Source: Pseudomonadota bacterium (lineage in GTDB: Bacteria; Pseudomonadota; Gammaproteobacteria; Xanthomonadales; SZUA-38). From it: a DNA stretch of 64,000 bases. The position numbers and the translations under genes are program-made. This document shows positions 18,599 through 26,015 of the stretch, piece by piece. Where the stretch lies: NCBI GenBank assembly GCA_039033415.1, contig JBCCCR010000014.1, forward strand, positions 62,001-126,000. The letters run 5' to 3'. Numbering within the stretch: the first letter of the stretch is position 1; every line of letters starts with the position of its first letter. Under the pieces are notes generated by a model. The model did not search any database. It had not been told where the DNA came from and worked only from the letters and a program-made list of their open reading frames with translations.

Positions 18599-19144
18599 TT
18601 GATCGAGCTGCTTGACGGCCTGGCGAGGTGGTGCGGCCGCGTCATTGCCTGGTTCACGCTGGCGATGGTACTGCTAACGTGTGGTGTGGTCCTAGCCCGG
18701 TATGGCTTTGACGCCGGTTCGGTGGCGGTCCAGGAGCTGGTGCTCTACCTGCACGCCGCCGTGTTTATGCTCGGCGCTGGCTACACGCTACAGCACGACG
18801 AACATGTTCGGGTGGACATTTTCTATCGCCCGGCCCCCGCGCGGCATAAACACTGGGTCAACCTGCTGGGCGTGCTGCTGCTGCTCTGGCCCAGCTGCGG
18901 CTTCATTCTGTGGAGCTCCCTCGATTATGTTGCCGCCTCGTGGGCGGCCAACCAGGGCGCAGGCGAAGGCTCGCGGGAGGCTGGCGGGCTGCCCTATGTT
19001 TACCTTCTCAAAACGCTGATCCCCATCGCGATGGGGCTGCTGATGTTGCAGGGACTGGCGCTGGCAGCTCGCAGCATCCGGGGTTTGAAACGCGGCGCAC
19101 ACAACGCGTCGGTTGACGCCCCGCCGGGTGACGGCGAACGCTGA
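18599..19144 (+). CDS. TRAP transporter small permease (DctQ-type)
   Basis: A 181-residue membrane protein with four predicted helices. It matches the DctQ small subunit: YGFDAGSVAVQELVLYLHAAVFMLGAGYTLQHDEHVRVD contains the usual E-L...Y-LHA...L...HVRVD pattern (shown here in part). TRAP systems import organic acids with a sodium gradient. The start is TTG 18599, supported by a strong GGGAGGGG ribosome site at 18589-18595. The stop overlaps the large-subunit ATG by one base. No DctP binding protein gene is adjacent, so the substrate cannot be guessed. Confidence 0.87.
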   Translation: MIELLDGLARWCGRVIAWFTLAMVLLTCGVVLARYGFDAGSVAVQELVLYLHAAVFMLGAGYTLQHDEHVRVDIFYRPAPARHKHWVNLLGVLLLLWPSCGFILWSSLDYVAASWAANQGAGEGSREAGGLPYVYLLKTLIPIAMGLLMLQGLALAARSIRGLKRGAHNASVDAPPGDGER

Positions 19145-20517
19145 TGGACGGGTTGCTCGCACTGGTGCTGTTTGCCGCCGTCTGCCTGGTGCTGATGGCC
19201 GGGTTTCCCGTGGCGTTCACCCTGGCCGGCGTGTCGCTTCTGTTTGCCGCCGTCGGCGCCGCTGCCGGCGTGTTCGATCCGGCATTCTTAAGCGCCGTAC
19301 CCAACCGTATCTTTGGCATCATGGGCAATGAGACCCTGCTGGCCGTGCCGCTGTTTGTGTTTATGGGCATTGTGCTGGAGCGGTCCAAGCTGGCGGAGGA
19401 TCTGCTGGGGGCAATGGCGGGTCTGTTCCACCGGCTGCGGGGCGGGCTGGGGGTTGCGGTACTGCTGGTCGGCATGCTGATGGCGGCGAGCACGGGCATT
19501 GTCGGCGCGACCGTGGTCACTATGGGCCTGATGTCGCTTCCCAGCATGCTGAAGGCGGGCTACGACCCGCGCCTGGCCAGCGGCAGTATCTGCGCGGCGG
19601 GCACGCTGGGGCAGATCATTCCACCGTCGATTGTGCTGGTGCTGCTCGGCGACGTGATTTCCAATGCCTACCAGCAGGCGCAGCGCGACCAAGGCATCTT
19701 TTCTCCCGAGACCGTGTCGGTTGGCGAGCTGTTTGCCGGCGCGCTGCTGCCGGGTCTGCTGCTGGTCGGTGCCTATATGGCCTACGTGCTCCTGGTGGCG
19801 CTGACCCGACCCGAGCGGGCGCCGCGGGCTGCCGACGGGGACGAACCAACGCCCGCGCTGGGAGAACTGCTGAAAGCACTCGCGCCGCCGCTGCTGCTGA
19901 TTGTGGCCGTGCTGGGTTCGAATCTGGGCGGCATCGCCACCCCCACGGAGGCTGCCGGCGTCGGCGCCGCCGGCGCGCTGGCGCTGGCGCTGCTGCGAGG
20001 CCAGTTTGGCCTGGACGCGTTGAACGGCACCATGCGCGGAACGGTGCGCGTCAGCGCCATGGTGTTTGCAATTCTGATCGGCGCAGCGGTTTTTTCGCTG
20101 GTCTTTCGAGGATTCGGCGGCGACGAAGCCGTTCACCGGCTGCTGACCGGCCTGCCGGGCGGAACGGTCGGCGCATTGCTGGCGGTCATGGCGCTGATGT
20201 TTGTGCTCGGCTTTGTCCTCGACTTCATCGAGATCATTTTTGTGGTGGTGCCGATTGTCGGGCCAGCGCTCCTGACCATGGGCATCGATCCGATTTGGCT
20301 GGGCATCCTGATTGCCGTCAACCTGCAAACCTCGTTTCTCACACCGCCCTTCGGCTTTGCCCTGTTCTATCTGCGAGGCGTCGCCGCCAGCACCGTCACC
20401 ACCGGCGATATCTACCGTGGGGTGCTGCCATTCATTGCAATCCAGATCCTGGTGCTCGGTCTGATCGCCGCGGCGCCGTCCCTGGTCACCTGGCTACCCG
20501 AACGCATCTACGGCTAG
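19144..20517 (+). CDS. TRAP transporter large permease (DctM-type)
   Basis: A 457-residue protein with about twelve membrane helices. Family features include GFPVAFTLAGVSLLFA near the N-terminus, GNETLLAVPLFVFMGI, GLMSLPSMLKAGYDPRLASG, GTLGQIIPPSIVLVLLGDV, TPTEAAGVGAAGAL and NLQTSFLTPPFGFALFYLRG. Together with DctQ it forms the membrane part of a TRAP carrier. The extra-long loop around residues 180-235 (with QRDQGIFSPETVSVGELF) is typical of the mannitol/chloroaromatic-like subgroup. The binding subunit must be encoded elsewhere. Confidence 0.92.
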   Translation: MDGLLALVLFAAVCLVLMAGFPVAFTLAGVSLLFAAVGAAAGVFDPAFLSAVPNRIFGIMGNETLLAVPLFVFMGIVLERSKLAEDLLGAMAGLFHRLRGGLGVAVLLVGMLMAASTGIVGATVVTMGLMSLPSMLKAGYDPRLASGSICAAGTLGQIIPPSIVLVLLGDVISNAYQQAQRDQGIFSPETVSVGELFAGALLPGLLLVGAYMAYVLLVALTRPERAPRAADGDEPTPALGELLKALAPPLLLIVAVLGSNLGGIATPTEAAGVGAAGALALALLRGQFGLDALNGTMRGTVRVSAMVFAILIGAAVFSLVFRGFGGDEAVHRLLTGLPGGTVGALLAVMALMFVLGFVLDFIEIIFVVVPIVGPALLTMGIDPIWLGILIAVNLQTSFLTPPFGFALFYLRGVAASTVTTGDIYRGVLPFIAIQILVLGLIAAAPSLVTWLPERIYG

Positions 20518-20566
20518 TGTCCCTTGAACAACTCGGCTGCTTGAAAGCCGCTTTCGGCACATGGAC

Positions 20567-20624
20567 GTGCCGACATTTTCGATGGCTACAAGCCATTGAA
20601 AATGCGAGCCAAGGGAAAATCGCG
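20567..20624. repeat. Dispersed 58-bp repeat, copy 2
   Basis: Second copy of the element at 15193-15250. Here CATTTTCGATGGCT pairs with AGCCATTGAAAATG with only one G-U pair across 14 positions and a three-base loop, so the stem is better than in copy 1. It is preceded by another small hairpin, CGGCAC/GTGCCG (about 20555-20572). It lies in the 109-base convergent gap between the TRAP permease gene and the MarR-GNAT gene, ending three bases before the latter's stop codon. Confidence 0.7.
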
Positions 20625-20626
20625 AC

Positions 20627-21544
20627 TCAAAGCTCCCGCATCATCCACCGGTTGCAGGCGTCGTGGCCGGTGGCTCCTATCGGGCCGTCCAAGTCATCAA
20701 AGCCCTGCTTGCGGTAAAGGTGGCGAGCCTGGTGCATCACGTCCAGCGTCTCGAGGTAGCACCGGCGGTAGCCCAGCAGGCGGGCAGTGTGGATGCAGTG
20801 CCTCAGGAGCTGCAGCCCCATCCCCTTGCCGCGAAGCTGCGGCATAAAGTACATCTTTTTGAGCTCGCAGATTTCATCGTCACCCCCGACCAGCGGTCCG
20901 ACGCCGCCACCGCCCAGCACCTCGTCGTGGTCGTCGACGACCACAAAATAGGCGCTGCCGGAGCCCTGGTAGGCGGTGTGCATGTCATTCACTTCCGGAT
21001 CGCCGATGGAATACCCACAGCCGACGGCTCCGTGTTCGGTCATCACGTCGCGAATCACCCGGGCCATGGCGGCTTTGTCGTCTGATCGGATCGGTCGAAT
21101 GTGGAACGCCTCGCTAAGCCTCGCATAGCGCAGGGCCGAGGCGTATTGCTGCAGTCCGTCGAGCACGCCCTCGCGCGCCTCGTCGGGAACAAACGCCAGC
21201 GCCCGACGCACCTGGTCGTCTGCGCGGTCGTGAATTTCGTGGACTTTTTCGCGTCCGAGTTCGGTCAGCGAGAGGGGGCGGCGACGCCGGTCACCACCGG
21301 GACGCCCCGCCGCCACCAGCCCAGCGGACACCAGTCGGTTGATCAGGCGGCTCATGCTCGACTTCTCCAGCAGCATAATTTCCGCCAGCTCTGAGGCGGT
21401 GGCCGTGCCCCGCGACTCCAGCTCCATCAGCAGATGGCATTCCGGTACGGTACTGCCGGGAATACACCCGGAACCATCGACAACGCGGAATTCGCGCACT
21501 AAAGTACGGGCCGCTTGCCGTAAACCCTCGATCACTGGACCCAT
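20627..21544 (-). CDS. MarR regulator fused to GNAT acetyltransferase
   Basis: A 305-residue two-domain protein. Residues about 1-145 are a MarR winged helix (TASELAEIMLLEKSSMSRL, LVSAGLVAAGRPGGDRRRRP is the wing). Residues about 148-305 are a GNAT N-acetyltransferase with the acetyl-CoA loop LRGKGMGLQLL, the preceding strand CELKKMYFMPQL, and a C-terminal YRKQGFDDL. It is divergent from a phytanoyl-CoA dioxygenase-like gene across 42 bases that hold a MarR-type palindrome, so it probably regulates itself and that gene. What the acetyltransferase acts on is unknown. Such fusions are known in several bacteria but are poorly studied. Confidence 0.88.
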   Translation of the reverse strand: MGPVIEGLRQAARTLVREFRVVDGSGCIPGSTVPECHLLMELESRGTATASELAEIMLLEKSSMSRLINRLVSAGLVAAGRPGGDRRRRPLSLTELGREKVHEIHDRADDQVRRALAFVPDEAREGVLDGLQQYASALRYARLSEAFHIRPIRSDDKAAMARVIRDVMTEHGAVGCGYSIGDPEVNDMHTAYQGSGSAYFVVVDDHDEVLGGGGVGPLVGGDDEICELKKMYFMPQLRGKGMGLQLLRHCIHTARLLGYRRCYLETLDVMHQARHLYRKQGFDDLDGPIGATGHDACNRWMMREL

Positions 21545-21566
21545 ATGTATGTCTCATCCACCCAAT

Positions 21567-21585
21567 TAGTTGTAGAATGCAACTA
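21567..21585. promoter_or_regulatory. MarR-type palindromic operator candidate
   Basis: TAGTTG-TAGAATG-CAACTA forms a 6-7-6 inverted repeat, with a further A/T match inside the spacer. It is centred in the 42-base gap between the MarR-GNAT gene and the dioxygenase gene and ends immediately before the latter's ATG at 21587. Size and position fit MarR family operators, which often block both divergent promoters. Confidence 0.5.
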
Positions 21586-21586
21586 T

Positions 21587-22342
21587 ATGAGTGAGTTTTC
21601 AACTTCTGACCGCGAGCGCTTCGACCGCGAAGGCTTTCTGCGGGTCCGAGGCCTGGCCGACCCGGCCGGACTGGAATCGATCCTTGAGCAGGTCCGTGCC
21701 GAGCTTGCCAGCCAGCCGATGGAGCTGGAAATCGACGTGGGTTATCCGGGCGCGCCGCGGAGCGAGGAAGACCGCGGGGCCTCAACACCCCGCCGGCTCC
21801 TTGCCGCCTACGCCCGAAGCGGGGCCATCCAGGCGTGGGCCGCCGTCCCGGCACCGGTCGTCAGTCAGCTGCTGGGCTCCCCCACGGTGTGGCTGAGCCA
21901 AGCACACCACAACTGCGTCATGACCAAATATCCGAGCTATTCCAGCGACACCCTCTGGCACCAGGACATCCGGTTCTGGGCGTTCGAACCGCCGCAGCTG
22001 GTGAACTGCTGGCTGGCGCTGGGCGAGGAGCGTACGGAAAACGGGGGCCTGCGGGTGATCCCGGGATCTCACCGTTGGGACCTGGAACCCGCCCGGCTCG
22101 ATCAGGGGTACTTTCTCGATCCGCAGCATGCGGATAATGCGGCGGCCATCGATAAGTCGATTCAGCTGGATCTCGAGCCGGGTGACGCCCTCTTTTTTCA
22201 CGCTGGTCTATTTCATGCGGCTACCCGCAACCGCACCAACTCGGTCAAGCTCTCGCTCGTTTATTCCTATCATGGCGCCGGAACCCGACCGGTTCCCGGC
22301 ACGCGCTCGGCAGCGGTCGAAGAAATCCGTTTTGACTGCTGA
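21587..22342 (+). CDS. Phytanoyl-CoA dioxygenase (PhyH) family protein
   Basis: A 251-residue Fe(II)/2-oxoglutarate-dependent dioxygenase. The iron ligands appear as His and Asp in LWHQDIRFW (near residue 125) and a distal His in FHAGLFHAATRN (near residue 210), with the expected downstream basic residues. VNCWLALGEERTENGGLRVIPGSH is the classic PhyH core segment. Family members hydroxylate lipids, osmolytes or secondary metabolites; the substrate here is unknown. I start at ATG 21587 because the earlier in-frame ATG at 21545 would place the operator palindrome inside the gene. It overlaps the trmJ start, so the two may be co-transcribed. Confidence 0.85.
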   Translation: MSEFSTSDRERFDREGFLRVRGLADPAGLESILEQVRAELASQPMELEIDVGYPGAPRSEEDRGASTPRRLLAAYARSGAIQAWAAVPAPVVSQLLGSPTVWLSQAHHNCVMTKYPSYSSDTLWHQDIRFWAFEPPQLVNCWLALGEERTENGGLRVIPGSHRWDLEPARLDQGYFLDPQHADNAAAIDKSIQLDLEPGDALFFHAGLFHAATRNRTNSVKLSLVYSYHGAGTRPVPGTRSAAVEEIRFDC

Positions 22343-23063
22343 AGGGCAGGACGCCGACCGGCTCAGGTTTGTCCTGGTCCGACCGTCGGTGCCGGGGAAT
22401 ATCGGCGCCACGGCCCGCGCGATAAAGACGATGGGGCATCACCAGCTGTGGCTCGTGTCTCCTGACACGGAGTTTCCTCACCGGGAAGCGACGCGGCGCG
22501 CCGTGGAGGCGGCCGACGTGTTGGAGCAGGCGACCGTTGTCGACACGCTGGCTGAGGCCCTGGCTGGGTGTCAGCTGAGCGTGGCGGTTTCCGCCCGGCG
22601 CCGGCATGCGGACTGGCCGATCTTGAGCCCGGACGAGCTAAGAGACCGGGTCAGCAGCGTTGAGGGCGAAGTGGCGCTGGTGTTTGGCCCGGAGTCCAGC
22701 GGTCTAAGCAATGAAGAGCTTTTCCAGTGCCGCCTGCAGACCATCATCGCGTCAAACCCGCGGTGCCCGAGCCTCAATCTGTCTCACGCCGTGCAAATCT
22801 ATGCCTGGGAACTCGCCGGCCATTTCGCCGACCGGCCAACCGATCGCGTTGAGCGCCCCACTCAGGAACAGCTGCACCATCTCCTGGGCGAGGTCGACAA
22901 GCTCCTGGAAACCCTCGACTTTGCCCCGGCAGGCCTCGAAGACCCGCGCCTGGCCGCTGTCCTGCAGCGTGCCGACCTCAAGCTCGCCGACTGGTCGCTC
23001 CTGGAAGGTGTTCTGCGCCGCGCGCTCCAGCGTCTGTCCAGCTCCGCCGACGACGAGCGATAG
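22332..23063 (+). CDS. trmJ: tRNA (cytidine/uridine-2'-O)-methyltransferase TrmJ
   Basis: A SPOUT-fold methyltransferase of about 243 residues that 2'-O-methylates position 32 of tRNAs. The N-terminal motif VLVRPSVPGNIGATARAIKTMG, cited in part, and the knot motifs VFGPESSGLSNEEL and CPSLNLSHAVQIYAWE are diagnostic. The C-terminus has a helical extension. I choose TTG 22332, which overlaps the dioxygenase stop. An ATG at 22272 would overlap the previous gene by 71 bases. The methyltransferase is housekeeping, so its link with the dioxygenase may be transcriptional only. Confidence 0.9.
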   Translation: MTAEGQDADRLRFVLVRPSVPGNIGATARAIKTMGHHQLWLVSPDTEFPHREATRRAVEAADVLEQATVVDTLAEALAGCQLSVAVSARRRHADWPILSPDELRDRVSSVEGEVALVFGPESSGLSNEELFQCRLQTIIASNPRCPSLNLSHAVQIYAWELAGHFADRPTDRVERPTQEQLHHLLGEVDKLLETLDFAPAGLEDPRLAAVLQRADLKLADWSLLEGVLRRALQRLSSSADDER

Positions 23064-23184
23064 ACACTGAATTCCGCGCTTCGCCTCGGGCGGCCACGTC
23101 CGGACACCAACTTTGCTACTGTGACCCAGCCGGCGCCTGATGGGCCGTGCAAATCACTCCGTGCCTTCAGCAAAAGGACGCCCT

Positions 23185-25959
23185 ATGCGCTTTCAGCACT
23201 CTGCGGCACTCGCCGCTTTCATCAACGTCGCGCGCCGTTTCCGGCCCGCGGTCTGTCGGGCTCTATGCCTCACCGCAGCGGCGCTGGCGGCCGGTCTGAC
23301 GGCCAGTCCGGCCATCGCCCAGGTCAGCGGCGCGGGCACAGGTCTCGTGAGCAACCTCGGCGAACCGCTTTGGCCAGAAACGCGCTACAACCCCCAGGTG
23401 CCGACCTTCGAGAAAGTGCTGGGTTACCGGGCCGGCGAGCGCATCACCTCCACAGCCGCGGCCAGGCGTTACTTTGAAGCGCTGGCGGCCGCTCGCCCCA
23501 AGCAGCTGCAGTTCTTCAGCTACGGCGAATCCTGGCAGGGCCGACCGCTCTATTACCTGGCGATCGGCAGCGCTGAAAACATTCAGGGCCTGGAGCAGTT
23601 TGAAGTCGACATGCAGCAGCTGGCTGATCCGACGACGGATAGCGAGACGGCGGAGACGCTGCTCTCCCGACTTCCCGCGAGCGTCTGGCTCGCCTACAGC
23701 GTGCACGGTAACGAGATATCCCCGACCGACGCCGCGATGATGACGGCATACCATCTGCTGGCCGCCGAGGAAGATCCGGTTGTCGATCAGATTCTGGCGG
23801 AGACCATCGTCTGGCTGACGCCGGTCCAAAACCCCGACGGGCGGGAACGCTTTCTATTCAACTTCGATCAGACCCTGGGACTGACGCCGGATACCGATCG
23901 ACAGTCGGCGCAGCATGACCAGCCCTGGCCCGGCGGTCGGGTCAATCATTACCTGTTCGACCTCAACCGGGACTGGCTGGCCCTGACCCAGCCAGAGACG
24001 CGCGGTCACGTCGCGGCGCTGCGGCGCTGGCTGCCGCTGGTGTTTGTCGACCTGCACGAGATGGGGCCCGACGCCACGTACTACTTTGCGCCGGAGGCGG
24101 TTCCCTACAATCCGCATCTGGCGAGCGACCAGCGGGCCAATCTGACCCTCTTCGGCCGCAATAACGCCCGTTGGTTCGATCGGTTTGGCATCGACTACTT
24201 CACCCGCGAGATTTTCGACGCCTTTTATCCGGGCTACGGCGCTTCCTGGCCGGCCTACTACGGCGCCGTGGCGATGACCTACGAACAGGCTTCCGTCGGT
24301 GGACTGGCCATCCGGCGTCGCAACGGCAGCACCCTCACGTACGGCGACAGCGTCCGCAATCACTTTGTCACCTCGGTGTCGACCGCCCAGGCGACCGCCA
24401 TTCATCGCGAAAAGCTGCTCCAGGACTTTCGCCGCTATCAGCTCAGCGCGGTCGCTGAGGGTGAGCGCGGCGTTCGGGAGTACCTGATCAGCAGCGCCGG
24501 CGACGCGTCAGCCGCGGACAAGCTGGCCGGCGTGCTGACGCAGCAGGGTGTATCCGTACGACGGGCCATCGAACCGTTCAGCGCCTGCGGCGAGGACTAC
24601 CCGGCCGGCAGCTACGCCGTCTCGCTGGCACAGCCGGCAAAACGGCTGATTCGGACGCTCCTCGATCCGCAGGTCGACATGGATGCCGAGTTCCTCGAGG
24701 AGCAGGAGCGCCGACGCAGCAAAGACTTGGGCGATCAGATCTATGACGTCACCAGCTGGTCCCTCCCGCTGATGTACAACGTGACAACCCGGCCCTGCCA
24801 GCGCCCGACCAAAGGCGCTTTCGAGCCGACCGGATCGGAATGGGTTCGGCCCGGGTCGCTCGAGAACGCCGGCGCCACCGTGGCGTATCTTGCGCCCTGG
24901 GGCACCCGCGCGGCAGTCCGGCTGCTCACCGCCGCGTTGCGCGATGGACTCCGAGTCCGCGGCAGCGATCAGCCTTTTACGCAGAACGGCACCCGCTACC
25001 CGGCGGGCACGCTCATCATGCCGGTTGCCGGCAACCCGGTAGACCTTGGCGCCCGACTGGCAACGATGGCGCGGCGCAGCGGCGCCACCGTGATCGGCGT
25101 ATCCGACAGCTGGGTCGAGGAAGGCCCCAACTTCGGAAGCTTTAACGTGACCGATCTACCGGCACCGCGCGTCGCCCTGGCCTGGGACAATCCGACGCGG
25201 ATCTACTCCGCCGGCGCTGCGCGGTTCGTGATCGAACGCCAGTTCGGCTATCCGGTGACGCCGATCCGCAGTGACCGTCTCGCGCGGGCCGATCTGTCGG
25301 GCTACGACGTGCTGATCCTTCCGGAGACTTACTCACCCTATGCCACGGCACTGACCGCTAGCCTCGATGAGTGGGTACGTGAGGGCGGCACGGTCATCGC
25401 CCTGGGCAATGCGCTGGACGCGGTGATCCAGGGCAAAGAGCCCCTGCTGTCGCTCAAGCGAGAATATGACCACCGCAGCCCACAGCCCGCCGGCGGCAAT
25501 GGTGACGAAGAGAACGTGAGCCCGGTTTCCGGCACGATGCTGACCGACCTCAAACAGTATGAGGCCGCGATCGCCGCGCCGGAGCAGTCGCCGGAATACG
25601 TGCCGGGCGTGTTGCTCAACGCGGACGTGGAGGGTGAACACTGGCTGGCGGCCGGCGTTAAACCGACGCTGAACGTGTTGCTGCGGGGCAATCGGATCTA
25701 CGCGCCGCTGCGGCGCGACCAGGGCATAACCGTGGCGCGCTTTGGTGATCCCGATTCACTGCTGGTCAGCGGCTATCTGTGGCAGGAAAACCGCGAGCAG
25801 CTGGCCTTCAAGCCTTTTGTCGTGACCCGCCGCGTCGGGCGTGGCCACGTGATCGGGTTCACCGCCGACCCGAACGTCCGGGGTTACCTGGACGGCCTCA
25901 ACGTGCTGTTTATGAACGCCGTGCTGCGCAGCGCCGGCCACAGCGCCCGGCTCCGCTGA
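23185..25959 (+). CDS. Exported M14 family zinc carboxypeptidase, multidomain
   Basis: A 924-residue secreted peptidase with a long Arg-containing signal peptide ending near ASPAIAQ. The M14 domain covers roughly residues 60-400: zinc ligands His and Glu in YSVHGNEISPTD (near 173), NPDGRERF, DLNRDW, a third zinc His in VDLHEMG (near 289), and a probable catalytic Glu in MTYEQASVGG (near 365). The remaining 500 residues include a Rossmann-like glutamine-amidotransferase-type segment (SGYDVLILPETYSPYA, EWVREGGTVIALGNALD), a known C-terminal partner in large M14 proteins. The start at ATG 23185 has AAAGG upstream; an earlier ATG at 23140 lacks a signal-like N-terminus. It is likely periplasmic or extracellular and nutritional. 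Confidence 0.9.
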   Translation: MRFQHSAALAAFINVARRFRPAVCRALCLTAAALAAGLTASPAIAQVSGAGTGLVSNLGEPLWPETRYNPQVPTFEKVLGYRAGERITSTAAARRYFEALAAARPKQLQFFSYGESWQGRPLYYLAIGSAENIQGLEQFEVDMQQLADPTTDSETAETLLSRLPASVWLAYSVHGNEISPTDAAMMTAYHLLAAEEDPVVDQILAETIVWLTPVQNPDGRERFLFNFDQTLGLTPDTDRQSAQHDQPWPGGRVNHYLFDLNRDWLALTQPETRGHVAALRRWLPLVFVDLHEMGPDATYYFAPEAVPYNPHLASDQRANLTLFGRNNARWFDRFGIDYFTREIFDAFYPGYGASWPAYYGAVAMTYEQASVGGLAIRRRNGSTLTYGDSVRNHFVTSVSTAQATAIHREKLLQDFRRYQLSAVAEGERGVREYLISSAGDASAADKLAGVLTQQGVSVRRAIEPFSACGEDYPAGSYAVSLAQPAKRLIRTLLDPQVDMDAEFLEEQERRRSKDLGDQIYDVTSWSLPLMYNVTTRPCQRPTKGAFEPTGSEWVRPGSLENAGATVAYLAPWGTRAAVRLLTAALRDGLRVRGSDQPFTQNGTRYPAGTLIMPVAGNPVDLGARLATMARRSGATVIGVSDSWVEEGPNFGSFNVTDLPAPRVALAWDNPTRIYSAGAARFVIERQFGYPVTPIRSDRLARADLSGYDVLILPETYSPYATALTASLDEWVREGGTVIALGNALDAVIQGKEPLLSLKREYDHRSPQPAGGNGDEENVSPVSGTMLTDLKQYEAAIAAPEQSPEYVPGVLLNADVEGEHWLAAGVKPTLNVLLRGNRIYAPLRRDQGITVARFGDPDSLLVSGYLWQENREQLAFKPFVVTRRVGRGHVIGFTADPNVRGYLDGLNVLFMNAVLRSAGHSARLR

Positions 25960-26015
25960 GACATTTGCGCGACCAGTTACGTCGTTAGGGAGACGCAGGC
26001 TAAGGAATCGGCGTC

